Source: Chlamydia trachomatis A/HAR-13 (GTDB lineage Bacteria > Chlamydiota > Chlamydiia > Chlamydiales > Chlamydiaceae). Taken from it: DNA of 64,000 nt. The notes beneath the pieces are model-generated. The model was not told where the DNA came from and searched no databases. It saw only the letters and a list, made by a program, of their open reading frames with translations. A program made the position numbers and the translations under genes. The stretch is from the NCBI RefSeq assembly GCF_000012125.1, contig NC_007429.1, positions 124,001-188,000 of the forward strand, given 5' to 3'. This document shows positions 28,789-37,397 of the stretch, in pieces (position 1 is the first letter of the stretch; each line of letters begins with the position of its first letter).

Positions 28789-28846
28789 TAAAACAGTCTA
28801 AAAAAGATTTGGGGGAACGAAATAAAAAGAGGTAAAGCTTTTAAAG

Positions 28847-29749
28847 ATGGTAAGCTTCGATTTAAATGATCCAGTAAGGAATACAGACAATCATTACAGA
28901 AATATCAATCGCATGCTCAATAGTGCGACTTGTGCTGCTGGCGGCATAGGATTGTTAACACCAGTGGTATGCTCTCCAATGGGAGCTTTCTGTTTTGCTC
29001 AAAGGCCTTCTAGTGCTGAAGACTTAGGGCATCGTATTCAACATTTTGTTGCGTGTTCGGGACCAGCTGCAGGATTCTATTCTCTAAGTAACGAACGGAT
29101 CATGTTTGAAGAGGCTGCAGTTCCTAGTGTTCTCGAAGCCGTAGAAGCAACTTTTTGGATATCTGCCTTCGCCCGTTTGAGAGGGAATGAACCTTCAACT
29201 TGCGATACTGTGATGATGAGTTGCGTAATTGGATGCATTTCTTTGGTATGCGGGGCTATGTTTGTTGCCATTGTCTCCTGTGCTGTGAAAATTAGTCGCA
29301 TTGTGAGAACTATGACGCAGGCACATGCGCTCCGTGAAACAATTCAAAGACAGTTAGCAGCACGAGCTACAGATATGCGTTCTGCTTACTCCAAGCTCAA
29401 AGGTATTATAGCCATAAGAGCTCTTAATGAAGTAGAGAGGGGCCATCGAAAATTAAGAAACAAAATGATCACAGCTTTTGTTGCAAATGCACTCATTACA
29501 CTAGCTTTCTGTGCTTTATTAGCTTCTGCGGTAATCGCAGCATTTTTCTTTGGTGCAGCAAGTGCTGGACTAGCAAGCGTTTTCTTTGGGTGCTTATGGG
29601 GAGGCATAGGAGCCTTAGCTGTCGGAGTCTTGGTCGGCATCGTTTCCGGAATCTGCCAGCGCAACTATAAATTAGAAGCTGCGCGGTGTATTCAGCGAGG
29701 TGCTCTTTATGCGCTTGTTCTTGAGAAAATGCAGCGATTCCCTAAATAA
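28847..29749 (+). CDS. Inc-like protein (CT135-type), truncated by an in-frame stop
   Basis: 300 residues with two bilobed hydrophobic regions (about 123-148: MMSCVIGCISLVCGAMFVAI; about 207-265: FVANALITLAFCALLASAVI, VFFGCLWGGIGALAVGVLVG). From memory this is the CT135 homologue, a gene repeatedly found mutated in C. trachomatis stocks and linked to virulence in mouse genital infection. The frame does not end naturally: TAA at 29747-29749 is followed in the same frame by 59 more sense codons to a TAA at 29927. Restoring the stop gives 360 residues, the intact length I recall. The missing part is the acidic C-terminal tail. Confidence 0.85.
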   Translation: MVSFDLNDPVRNTDNHYRNINRMLNSATCAAGGIGLLTPVVCSPMGAFCFAQRPSSAEDLGHRIQHFVACSGPAAGFYSLSNERIMFEEAAVPSVLEAVEATFWISAFARLRGNEPSTCDTVMMSCVIGCISLVCGAMFVAIVSCAVKISRIVRTMTQAHALRETIQRQLAARATDMRSAYSKLKGIIAIRALNEVERGHRKLRNKMITAFVANALITLAFCALLASAVIAAFFFGAASAGLASVFFGCLWGGIGALAVGVLVGIVSGICQRNYKLEAARCIQRGALYALVLEKMQRFPK

Positions 29750-29929
29750 TTCCTTAAAGATGGTGTAGCGAAAAGTGTTGTTGCGATTCAAGCTGGGGAA
29801 TCTTTGGATACAGGAGAGTTGGCTTGGGAAGAGATGCCGAGCATCACAGCTTGTTTAGGAAGAGAGGGAATGGATGCTCAGGCGTATTCCTTTCTTTCTG
29901 CAAGTCCTTTAGATGCGCGTATAGAGTAA
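28847..29929 (+). pseudogene. Full ancestral frame of the CT135-type gene with a nonsense codon
   Basis: Codon 301 is TAA (29747-29749). The downstream in-frame sequence begins FLKDGVAKSVVAIQAGE and ends LDARIE before TAA at 29927-29929. There is no frameshift; a single substitution is enough to explain it. Confidence 0.8.
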
Positions 29930-30018
29930 ACGGTTTCGAAAAAAGAATTTTCTGCTCATAGCGGCGGATTTGTGGTATAGTGCTCCCTAAAGCTTTAGAT
30001 CAGCTTTTAGGGAGATAT

Positions 30019-30738
30019 ATGAGCTATTCTTTTTTTCGTCGAAAGCTTGCTGGGATAGAATTTATAGAGTGTCCTGGAGATCCTGAAGCTCCTGTGATCA
30101 TTTTTTGTCACGGGTATGGCGCAAGTGCCGATCATCTTACTTTTTTCCCAACCATGTGCGTGTGCGCCAATTTGCGTCCCACATGGGTCTTCCCTCATGG
30201 TATAGAACAGCTTCCCTACCAGTTGGGAGGGGGACGAGCTTGGTTTCCATTGGATACCGTTCTTTTTGAAAAATTGATTTCTTCTCAGGAAATCACTCCA
30301 GATACGGATCGTTTATATCAGCAGCTATTGGATGTAGACTTTGAAAAGCCTAAACAGGCTTTAGAGGGTCTTATTCACGATTTGGAAAGAGATCGATCGG
30401 AAGTGATTATTGGAGGTTTTAGTCAGGGAGCTATGATGACGACGCATCTGATGCTTTCTTCGCGGCTTCCTTATCGAGGTGCTTTGATTTGCTCTGGAGC
30501 AGCCGTTCCGAATCAATCTTGGGAAGAAAATGCGTCTTTATGTGGGAAAACTCCTTATATACAAAGTCATGGGTACGATGATCCTATTTTGCCCTATTTC
30601 TTAGGGGAGCGGTTATATAAGGTTTTAACAGCTTCTTTAAAAGGCGAGATGGTTTCTTTTCATGGAGGACATGAAATTCCTGTTGTTATGATGCAAAAGA
30701 TACAGGAAAGCATCGCGCTATGGAGTCAGTTGACATAA
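30019..30738 (+). CDS. Alpha/beta-hydrolase, carboxylesterase / lysophospholipase type
   Basis: About 239 residues from ATG 30019, preceded by GGGAGA. A GTG at 29980 is in frame but adds an unlikely leader. The nucleophile elbow is GGFSQGAM (GxSxG, Ser near 137). The acid and histidine are seen in GYDDPILPY and FHGGHEIP, and an early oxyanion sequence FCHGYGASADH. This is the phospholipase/carboxylesterase family (Pfam Abhydrolase_2). Cytosolic. Substrate unknown; older annotation as lysophospholipase esterase is by family only. Followed 18 bases later by the Sua5-like gene. Confidence 0.88.
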   Translation: MSYSFFRRKLAGIEFIECPGDPEAPVIIFCHGYGASADHLTFFPTMCVCANLRPTWVFPHGIEQLPYQLGGGRAWFPLDTVLFEKLISSQEITPDTDRLYQQLLDVDFEKPKQALEGLIHDLERDRSEVIIGGFSQGAMMTTHLMLSSRLPYRGALICSGAAVPNQSWEENASLCGKTPYIQSHGYDDPILPYFLGERLYKVLTASLKGEMVSFHGGHEIPVVMMQKIQESIALWSQLT

Positions 30739-30756
30739 GGCGGACAGGAGTTTTAG

Positions 30757-31602
30757 GTGTTTTCGCAACAGATTGAGGAGAGCATTAAGGCGGGGCAAGT
30801 TTTTGCCTTCCCTACAGATACAGTATATGGTTTGGGAGTGTCTTTTCATATCCTTGATGCTGATCAGCGATTATTTGCTCTTAAGCACAGATCTTCCCAA
30901 AAAGCTCTGTCCGTCTATGTCTCATCTTTAGAAGAATTAGAGGCTGTTGCCCAACAGTCTTTAGGAGCATCTTCGAGAAAGATAATTCAAAAGTTTCTTC
31001 CTGGGCCTCTTACCTTGATTACAAAACATAATAATCCGAGATTTCCTCAGAAAACACTGGGATTCAGGATTGTTAATCATCCTATAGTGCAGCAGATCAT
31101 TCAAAAAGTAGGGCCGTTTCTTGCTACTTCAGCGAATCTATCCGGCTTTCCTTCTGCAGTTTCTGCTGATGAGGTAAAACAAGATTTCCCGGAAGAAGAT
31201 ATCGTAATGATTTCAGGAGAATGTTCTATAGGGTTGGAGTCTACAGTAATCGATCCTGAGGAGCGAATTGTTTATCGTGAGAGTGCTATTTCTATTGCAG
31301 AAATAGAAACTGTATTGGGGGCTCCATGTGCTAATCTGTCTAAGGAACTAGGGTTTAGAGAAAAAATAGGTATCCATGTTGTAAAAACCCCCGCAGATTT
31401 ATGTAGTTTTCTTTTGTCTAGACCTCATTTTAAGGGTGTTATTTGCTATCAGCCTCATCCTCATACTTTTTATTCTGTTCTAAGGCAGGCTTTACGCTCT
31501 CCTACACAAGAAATCATTTTCGTTTACGATTTGTGCAATACAGAATATCCAATTCTTTCACGTTTTCTAGGAGTGAGTTATGATAGTGGATATGCATTGT
31601 GA
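30757..31602 (+). CDS. Sua5/YciO/YrdC family protein (threonylcarbamoyl-AMP synthase type)
   Basis: 281 residues. The YrdC fold signatures are QVFAFPTDTVYGLGVS, LKHRSSQKALSVY and FLPGPLTLI, ATSANLSGFPSA and ECSIGLESTVID. TsaC/Sua5 proteins make threonylcarbamoyl-AMP for the t6A modification at position 37 of ANN-decoding tRNAs. The C-terminal 80 residues are an extra domain of the Sua5 kind. Starts at GTG with GGACAGGAG upstream and overlaps the dipeptidase gene by 23 bases. Confidence 0.87.
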   Translation: MFSQQIEESIKAGQVFAFPTDTVYGLGVSFHILDADQRLFALKHRSSQKALSVYVSSLEELEAVAQQSLGASSRKIIQKFLPGPLTLITKHNNPRFPQKTLGFRIVNHPIVQQIIQKVGPFLATSANLSGFPSAVSADEVKQDFPEEDIVMISGECSIGLESTVIDPEERIVYRESAISIAEIETVLGAPCANLSKELGFREKIGIHVVKTPADLCSFLLSRPHFKGVICYQPHPHTFYSVLRQALRSPTQEIIFVYDLCNTEYPILSRFLGVSYDSGYAL

Positions 31603-32527
31603 TATGCTATCTCATAAAAACTTTTCCTCTTCAGACCCAGCGGTACGAAGCTCTCCTGATCAATTAATAGAGGGTGGAGTGGGATTGCAGGCCTGCGCCT
31701 TATTCACAGAATCACAAGAATGCACCACATTAGATGAACAAAACCAATTGTTCTTTTCTTTAATAGAGCAAGATGAGCGACTGACTCCACTATCTTACGA
31801 ACCACAAGTAGAACGCTCTTTGCAGGTAGTTCGTAGTATTGAAAATGCTTCAGGTCTTGGCTCTGATGCTCAGCCTTTACAAGAACTATTTCGCAAGCTT
31901 TTGTTGTTACATGAACAGGGCCCCTTAGCCTATATAGGGCTTGTTTGGAATTTTGCAAATCGTTTTGGTGGTGGGATTTTAGAGCCTAAACGTTTGTCCA
32001 GAGATGGGAAAAATCTTTTGGAATTGTTGCATGCTCTAGCTATTCCAGTGGATCTTAGTCACTGCTCAGATCCTTTAGCGGATGATATTTTAGATTTTAC
32101 TGCGGATAAAATGCCGGACATGTTCGTATTGGCTAGTCACTCCAATTTTCGCGCGGTTCAGGATATCGAGCGGAACTTATTAGATGTGCATGCTAAAGAG
32201 ATTTTTGCAAGGGATGGGGTGATTGGGCTGAATGGAGTGAACTATTTTGTAGGAGCATCTTTGGAAGATATTAAAAAGCATATCGCTCATGCCCAAGAGT
32301 TAGGGATTTTAGATAGTTTAGTATTAGGAACAGACTTTTTTTATACTGAGGAAGAAAAGTTTTTCCCTAATTTTTCCACAGCAAAAGATCACCCTAAACT
32401 ACACGCTTTGATTAAGGAGGCTATTCCTATAGACAAGGCGCAATCTCTGCTAGAGGAAAGAGCTCAGCGATTTTTGAATCGGGTAGTTTCGGCACAAAAG
32501 AAAGTTGTCAATCACATTGCGTTCTAG
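31580..32527 (+). CDS. Membrane dipeptidase (peptidase M19) family protein
   Basis: 315 residues. Renal/microsomal dipeptidase signatures are present: DMHCDMLSHK (first zinc ligands His, Asp), VDLSHCSDPLADD, LASHSNFRAV and LGTDFFYTEE. These zinc enzymes hydrolyse dipeptides. No signal peptide, so it is probably cytosolic and works on imported peptides, which fits its position next to an OppA-like binding protein on the other strand. 3' ends of the two genes overlap by four bases. Confidence 0.87.
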   Translation: MIVDMHCDMLSHKNFSSSDPAVRSSPDQLIEGGVGLQACALFTESQECTTLDEQNQLFFSLIEQDERLTPLSYEPQVERSLQVVRSIENASGLGSDAQPLQELFRKLLLLHEQGPLAYIGLVWNFANRFGGGILEPKRLSRDGKNLLELLHALAIPVDLSHCSDPLADDILDFTADKMPDMFVLASHSNFRAVQDIERNLLDVHAKEIFARDGVIGLNGVNYFVGASLEDIKKHIAHAQELGILDSLVLGTDFFYTEEEKFFPNFSTAKDHPKLHALIKEAIPIDKAQSLLEERAQRFLNRVVSAQKKVVNHIAF

Positions 32528-33804
32528 TGAAAGTGTGCATAGGTCAAATCAACACTACCTGAAGGATAGTGAACAATTTGATCTAGCGGTCTGCTCAAAA
32601 TATAATCATATTCTATGTGGTACAAGGGCAGACAAGTGAAATTGTCTAGAGCCGTTTGATCGAACTTAGATTTAGCAAGGGGATGGAAAGCTATAGAAGT
32701 TGCTGTGGAGACAGAGAAATCTTGAGTGGCTCGTTTTTGAACAAATACATGGTATTCGAGTCCTTCAAGAGTCAGCTGGATACCTGCGTCTCGGCATTGT
32801 TCTTGCAATACCTCGGCCAAACGCTGACAGCGCGTAATATTATTGGGATATATCAAAGTAATTTTCCCAGGAAAAGGAGTAGAAGCTTCTTGATGAGCTA
32901 TGATTCCCTCTGGAGATGGAGAGCTTTCAGCTACTCGATATTGTGTTCCTAAAGCTTGCTTCACCAGTTTTTCCTTTTGGATGGCAGCAATCAATCGCTG
33001 ACGATTAGATAGAGAGGAAAGTACAGGATCTTTGGGATTAAGAATAAGCCAGAATGTGCCATCTACAGGGTAATGGGTGTAGAGAGCAGAGGTAGTCCGA
33101 AGCTCAAAAGGAATCCCTTGGTGCCAAGGCTGCCCCACCCAATCCACGTCACCTCTTCTTAAGAGGTGTAGAGCTGTGTAAATGTTGGGAATGATGCGAA
33201 AGTCTATGGAATGTAATTCCACATGCGCATGGTCATAGTAATAAGGGTTTTTTTGTAGAACGAGCGTTTGCCCTTGCACATAGGTTTTTGGCATAAAAGG
33301 TCCAGAAGAAAGAAAAGGATTTTCTGGACGATACACAGCAAAAAACGGAGAGGCTAATATCGCCAATAGTTGAGGCTCGGGTTCTTTGAGTTCAATAAGG
33401 ATTTCTGAAGAAGAAGAGGCTCGAAAAGATAGCTTTTCAAAAAGTAGGGAATATCGCCCAGCTTGTTTAGTGTGTTCCCAAGCAGCTATTACATCTTCTG
33501 CAAGTAAAAGAGAGCCGTCACTCCACTTAGCATCTTTACGAATACAAAAACGATAAAACCGCCCGTCTTCCGAAATTTGATAGGAGGAGACCAGAGCAGG
33601 GGTTAATCCAGAGAGCTCTTCTCTGAAGAGAGTAGCAAATAAAGCCTTGGACAAAGAAAAATGGAAAGCATTTTCTCCTTTTTCTGGAGAAAGAGAGCGA
33701 GGATCATCGTGAATGGCTATGATTAAGCCCGATTCTGGAGGAGAAAAGGAGCATCCGACCGTTAGGAAGGCGATAATACTAAAAAAGATAGAGCGAACAT
33801 ACAT
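32524..33804 (-). CDS. oppA: Oligopeptide-binding lipoprotein (OppA type)
   Basis: Solute-binding protein family 5, 426 residues, shorter than the usual 530. The lipobox is visible in SIIAFLTVGCSFSPP (Cys near 18), so it is a lipoprotein. Family signatures: HFSLSKALFATLFRE, GRFYRFCIRKDAKWSDGSLLLAEDV and LQKNPYYYDHAHVELHSIDF. C. trachomatis has several OppA paralogues; this one stands alone without permease genes. Expected role: peptide capture for an Opp transporter coded elsewhere. Confidence 0.9.
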   Translation of the reverse strand: MYVRSIFFSIIAFLTVGCSFSPPESGLIIAIHDDPRSLSPEKGENAFHFSLSKALFATLFREELSGLTPALVSSYQISEDGRFYRFCIRKDAKWSDGSLLLAEDVIAAWEHTKQAGRYSLLFEKLSFRASSSSEILIELKEPEPQLLAILASPFFAVYRPENPFLSSGPFMPKTYVQGQTLVLQKNPYYYDHAHVELHSIDFRIIPNIYTALHLLRRGDVDWVGQPWHQGIPFELRTTSALYTHYPVDGTFWLILNPKDPVLSSLSNRQRLIAAIQKEKLVKQALGTQYRVAESSPSPEGIIAHQEASTPFPGKITLIYPNNITRCQRLAEVLQEQCRDAGIQLTLEGLEYHVFVQKRATQDFSVSTATSIAFHPLAKSKFDQTALDNFTCLPLYHIEYDYILSRPLDQIVHYPSGSVDLTYAHFH

Positions 33805-33848
33805 AAAATATTTTTGAGTATTTCTGTAAAATCAGAAGTTTTTGTTTG

Positions 33849-33877
33849 TTGCCGGTTCTATTCTAGAAACGTATAAT
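33849..33877 (+). promoter_or_regulatory. Candidate sigma-66 promoter of yhhQ
   Basis: TTGCCG (33849-33854), exactly 17 bases, TATAAT (33872-33877). A second TATAAT lies 27 bases further (33899-33904). The first -10 touches a palindrome. Confidence 0.6.
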
Positions 33878-33954
33878 ACTTCCCCAGAGAGCGGGAAGTA
33901 TAATAACTGTCGGAGAAAAATACACAGTATTTTTCGCTGAAAAGAATGCTTTTC
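33877..33954 (+). promoter_or_regulatory. Structured leader of yhhQ: palindrome and two perfect hairpins
   Basis: Three inverted repeats follow each other in about 78 bases: TACTTCCC-N8-GGGAAGTA (33877-33900), GAAAAATAC-ACA-GTATTTTTC (33915-33935) and GAAAAG-AATG-CTTTTC (33939-33954). The first could be an operator over +1; all three would fold in the mRNA. No known riboswitch consensus such as preQ1 is recognised. Confidence 0.5.
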
Positions 33955-33980
33955 TCGTATTTTCAAAGTGAGTTTCATTT

Positions 33981-34667
33981 ATGTTAAACGAGACATTATT
34001 TGTATTGCAAATCCTTGTAGTTATTGGGTTCGGAGCTTTTTTTGCTGCGCGTAATCTAATTATGTTAGCGGCATGGGCCTCATTGCTTTCCATTATCATG
34101 AACATTTTTGTATCAAAGCAAATCGTGTTATTCGGATTCGAAGTAACTGCAGCGGATGTTTACGTGATAGGGCTGTTTTCTTGCTTGAATTGTTCGAGAG
34201 AATTCTGGGGGAAGGAGTCTACAAGAAAAGTGATTTTTGTTTCTTGGTGCAGCACGCTTTCTTTTCTAATCCTGACACAACTCCATCTCCATCTTAAGCC
34301 TTCTCCAGGAGATATCAGCCAACTGCACTATGAAGCTCTATTCGCCCCTTCTCTTCGGATTATTTCAGCATCAGTGATCACAACGATGATTGTGCAGTTT
34401 GTTGATTTTAAGGTGTTTGGTTGGCTGAAAAAACATTCGCAAGGACGGGTCTTTGGATTGCGTTCCGCATGCTCCGTTGCGCTTTCTCAAAGCATAGACA
34501 CCGTAATTTTTTCTTTTCTAGGTTTGTATGGACTCGTTGCTAACTTACCAGATGTCATGATGTTTTCTTTGTTATCCAAAGGGACGGCTCTTTTGTTAGC
34601 TTCTCCTTGTGTGGCTCTAGCCAAGGTTTTTTATAATCGCTTGAATAAAGAAGAAGCACACTTTTAA
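33981..34667 (+). CDS. yhhQ: YhhQ queuosine-precursor / queuine transporter
   Basis: VUT/ECF family membrane protein of 228 residues with about six hydrophobic helices (LFVLQILVVIGFGAFFAARN, LIMLAAWASLLSIIMNIFV). Family signatures: GFEVTAADVYVIGLFSCLNC, SREFWGKESTRK and RSACSVALSQSIDTVIFSFL. It imports a queuosine precursor. In Chlamydia, which lacks de novo synthesis, YhhQ-mediated queuine salvage is reported. It is monocistronic with a structured leader. Confidence 0.92.
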   Translation: MLNETLFVLQILVVIGFGAFFAARNLIMLAAWASLLSIIMNIFVSKQIVLFGFEVTAADVYVIGLFSCLNCSREFWGKESTRKVIFVSWCSTLSFLILTQLHLHLKPSPGDISQLHYEALFAPSLRIISASVITTMIVQFVDFKVFGWLKKHSQGRVFGLRSACSVALSQSIDTVIFSFLGLYGLVANLPDVMMFSLLSKGTALLLASPCVALAKVFYNRLNKEEAHF

Positions 34668-34850
34668 TCGATTTTAGGTTTTCACAAAGAAAGCTTTATT
34701 TAATTTTACGAATTAACACGAACCTGCTAGTATCCCTCTGCTCTCGTTCCTCTTGCTACTAGGAAACGGTGAGCTCCTTGTAAAAACTGGGGTTGCAAAG
34801 AAGGTTCTTTGTAATTAATTTTACGAATGAGAAGAGACAGGAAAGAATTG

Positions 34851-35297
34851 ATGTTGAAAAAGCCTAATAGAAACGATCCTTGTCCTTGTGGGTCTGGGAA
34901 GAAGTATAAGCAGTGTTGTTTGAAATCACAAGCTCTAACTGCTCGCCATACTCCTGAAGGGAAGTTTAAGTTTTCTATAACAGCTTCGCCTGCCGCAGGC
35001 GCTTCCACGGAAGGTTTCACAAAACTGTTTCGCCAATCAGCGGATTCTTATACCTCAGAACAAAAAGAGGGGATGAGTCGGTTTCTTATTACTAAAAATA
35101 AGGAACCTATAGGGAAACGCGCGATTCGCAAGGCTAAGGCAAAAGAAGAGCGCATCATTTCAGAGAAACTAAGCCAGCACGAATTTCAAGTGATGGATAC
35201 AGAAGTATCGGGAGAAGATATACAGTCTTCACTAGATTATGAACAGTTTCTTCCTACAGAAGAAGACTACCGTGTGCAGAAAGAGGAAGATTCATAA
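34851..35297 (+). CDS. SEC-C motif protein, small unknown
   Basis: The frame opens at ATG 34827, but ATG 34851 has AGGAAAG about five bases upstream and is preferred, giving 148 residues. Residues about 4-22 are a SEC-C zinc motif (NRNDPCPCGSGKKYKQCC), as at the C-terminus of SecA. The rest is charged and probably partly unstructured (EQKEGMSRFLITKNKEP, KRAIRKAKAKEERI). Family meaning: SEC-C binds zinc and often recognises ribosome or export factors. Function here unknown. Confidence 0.78.
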   Translation: MLKKPNRNDPCPCGSGKKYKQCCLKSQALTARHTPEGKFKFSITASPAAGASTEGFTKLFRQSADSYTSEQKEGMSRFLITKNKEPIGKRAIRKAKAKEERIISEKLSQHEFQVMDTEVSGEDIQSSLDYEQFLPTEEDYRVQKEEDS

Positions 35298-35365
35298 GAA
35301 TCTGAAAATTCTTAACTTTTTTGTTGCGGCTAAAGTTTTCTTTTTGTCATAATGCCGGTTCTTAT

Positions 35366-35438
35366 GCTGGAGTAGCTCAATTGGCAGAGCATTCGATTTG
35401 TAATCGAACGGTTGAGGGTTCAATTCCTTTCTCCAGCA
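35366..35438 (+). tRNA. tRNA-Thr (TGT anticodon)
   Basis: 73-base cloverleaf: acceptor GCTGGAG pairs with CTCCAGC, discriminator A. The anticodon loop TTTGTAA between GA and TC arms contains TGT. T-arm GAGGGTTCAATTCC is regular. No CCA is encoded. It follows the SEC-C gene and precedes tRNA-Tyr by eight bases. Confidence 0.96.
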
Positions 35439-35446
35439 TCTTTTTT

Positions 35447-35529
35447 GGGGGTGTCGCATAGCGGTCAATTGCATCGGACTGTAAATCCGACTCCTTACGG
35501 ATACGTTGGTTCAAATCCAGCCACCCCCA
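35447..35529 (+). tRNA. tRNA-Tyr (GTA anticodon)
   Basis: 83-base class II tRNA with a long variable arm. Acceptor GGGGGTG pairs with CACCCCC, discriminator A. Anticodon stem-loop CGGACTGTAAATCCG contains GTA. The variable arm (ACTCCTTACGGATACG) is long as expected for bacterial Tyr. No CCA encoded. Co-transcribed with tRNA-Thr. Confidence 0.96.
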
Positions 35530-35569
35530 GGACCTCATAAAAATCCTATCAGAAATCGATTATTTGCGA

Positions 35570-35596
35570 AGCTTGGGTGCTCCCAGGCTTTTTTTA
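35570..35596 (+). terminator. Terminator after the tRNA-Thr/tRNA-Tyr pair
   Basis: AGCTTGGG, loop TGCT, CCCAGGCT and a run of seven T residues. It ends the tRNA transcript before the next promoter. Confidence 0.85.
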
Positions 35597-35695
35597 TGCT
35601 CGTTTTCATCCAAGTTTTATTTAAAAAAAGAATTAGTTTTGACTTCTAATTAATAGTTTGCTTTTTATTCAAAATAAAAACTTGGAAACAATTAA

Positions 35696-36553
35696 ATGAG
35701 TGATTCTGACAAAATTATTAATGATTGTTGGTTCGACTTTAATACAACTATTCATGGAGATCTTTTAGCTTCAAATCTGACTACGGAAGGGGACGTTACG
35801 GTAAAGAGTATTTCCGCAAAAGAATCCTTTTCTGTGAAAAGAAATGTTGATGTGAATGAGAACGACATCATTGTTAACGGTTTTACCGGTGCCGCAGGAT
35901 ATGATCTGACAACTCAAGGCAAAATTTCAATCAATCTCAACGGTAATCGACTTAGTAATGTCAAACGCCCGGAGAAAGACTCCCAACCAGTTCCTGCTAA
36001 CTATATTCGTACTCCTGAATACTATTTCTGCTCATTGCAAGATGGAGCAAGAATCGAATGGAAACGGGGGCAGAAGCTTCCTCTAATCGGGCCTTCGCGC
36101 TTGGTGTATCAATCGTCTCGTATTGATGAGTTCATTCGTTTTGTATCGTTTGAAGAAGATAAAACTAAGAATCAGGTGAAAATAAATCTCTCAGGGACTA
36201 CAGGCCTGCAAATGCTTGCGAAAGGTGTGTACATTATCAACGTAGGAGTTGGGAAGCGATGGGGGTGGAATAATGGATATGGAGGAGATTACTGTTTAGC
36301 GGTCCCTTTAGGAAAGGAATACAGTGAGAGCTCTACATTTAGTAGAGGAGGATACTATGCTTCTACTGCTGTAGGAACAGCAATTCATATCAGAAAAGAG
36401 AGCACAAATCCTGACGGACCTTTTTCTTCTTCAGATACAGAACTTATGAAGACACTTTTAGAGGTGCGTTACAAGGGCGGAGACTATGTGGACAAGTCCG
36501 CCTTGTCCACTTTATATTTTGGAGTGCTCGTATACCCAGAGATAGGAGGATAA
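35696..36553 (+). CDS. Secreted inclusion-lumen protein, tail-fibre-like (first of three)
   Basis: 285 residues. From memory the CT142 homologue, reported with the next two genes to be type III secreted into the inclusion lumen. The first 100 residues are short repeated beta-strands (GDLLASNLTTEGDVTVKSIS). They end in INLNGNRLSNVKRPEKDSQP, the linker pattern seen before the head domain of phage tail fibres. Residues about 130-285 read as a beta-sandwich head (KGVYIINVGVGKRWGWNNGY ... STLYFGVLVYPEIGG), similar in rhythm to C1q/TNF folds. No signal peptide. Tightly packed with the following gene. Confidence 0.8.
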   Translation: MSDSDKIINDCWFDFNTTIHGDLLASNLTTEGDVTVKSISAKESFSVKRNVDVNENDIIVNGFTGAAGYDLTTQGKISINLNGNRLSNVKRPEKDSQPVPANYIRTPEYYFCSLQDGARIEWKRGQKLPLIGPSRLVYQSSRIDEFIRFVSFEEDKTKNQVKINLSGTTGLQMLAKGVYIINVGVGKRWGWNNGYGGDYCLAVPLGKEYSESSTFSRGGYYASTAVGTAIHIRKESTNPDGPFSSSDTELMKTLLEVRYKGGDYVDKSALSTLYFGVLVYPEIGG

Positions 36554-36554
36554 C

Positions 36555-37397
36555 ATGAAGAAACCAGTATTTACAGGGGGAGCTCCTATTCCTGGGATAA
36601 GTACAGAAGAAGGAACGGGGGTTAAAGATCAAAACTTATGGATGCGCAATGCCACCTTAAAGGTAGAGGGAGATGCGACTATAGATGACACATTAACCAG
36701 TCGGGATTTAAAGGTTACGGGGCCTACAATACATACAGATCTTGATCTGTCAGTAGGAGGAGATGTTAAAGGAGGTAGGACGGTTCTTGGTGAAACCGTT
36801 CTAGAAGGAGATTTTAATATTAAGTGTAATCAAGGACAAGTTCCTCAGTTCACTAATTTAAGCGATCCTCTCTCCGCGAGAGATGCGATTACTTTTGATT
36901 ATTATCGAGATAGATCTACACAAGCTTATAACTGCGCGACCCACCGTAATGGTGCACTAGTTAATGGGAACAGGTTTATCGATTTACGTCTGCATAATAG
37001 TGAAGACTCGGAGTCTTACACACCTATGTATCGGAATCGGTTCTATTGGAAAGATAATGATCAAAAAAAATTATATCTGAAAAGTCCAGGCATCTATCAA
37101 GTAGCCTTTCAAATATTTCGAAGTGGGGGATACCACTCAGGTAATGATGATCCAACGATCTTCTTAAGATTATACACCTCAGCCTATGAGTACACTAATC
37201 TTTGTACTGGAGATACAAGAGGATTTAATCCAGGGAATACAACGAATACCTCCCTGTATTCTATCTTTTCTATTCCTTCTATTGGGAATGAGCATCCTTT
37301 TATACAAGTTTTCACAAAAATTCATGTCAATATTGCGTACTCAATGATTAACGTGATTTGGTTTCCTTTTGGTTCTTCTTATAAGGAGGCAGATTAA
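36555..37397 (+). CDS. Secreted inclusion-lumen protein, tail-fibre-like (second of three)
   Basis: 280 residues. Strong AGGAGG ribosome site ahead of the ATG, located inside the end of the previous gene. Same plan as its neighbours: short beta-strand N-half (LKVEGDATIDDTLTSRDLKV), a linker (TNLSDPLSARDAITFDYYRD) that matches phage tail-fibre linkers closely, and a beta-sandwich head (KSPGIYQVAFQIFRSGGYHS, FLRLYTSAYEY). From memory the CT143 homologue, an immunodominant antigen. Overlaps the next gene by one base. Confidence 0.8.
   Translation: MKKPVFTGGAPIPGISTEEGTGVKDQNLWMRNATLKVEGDATIDDTLTSRDLKVTGPTIHTDLDLSVGGDVKGGRTVLGETVLEGDFNIKCNQGQVPQFTNLSDPLSARDAITFDYYRDRSTQAYNCATHRNGALVNGNRFIDLRLHNSEDSESYTPMYRNRFYWKDNDQKKLYLKSPGIYQVAFQIFRSGGYHSGNDDPTIFLRLYTSAYEYTNLCTGDTRGFNPGNTTNTSLYSIFSIPSIGNEHPFIQVFTKIHVNIAYSMINVIWFPFGSSYKEAD

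Noticed and set aside
29077..29664. Two reverse ORFs over the CT135-type gene
   Set aside because: Low-complexity antisense products with no start support.
35366..35529. Integration site (attachment duplication) at the tRNA pair
   Set aside because: No direct repeat of a tRNA 3' end and no integrase gene nearby; the following operon has normal chlamydial composition.
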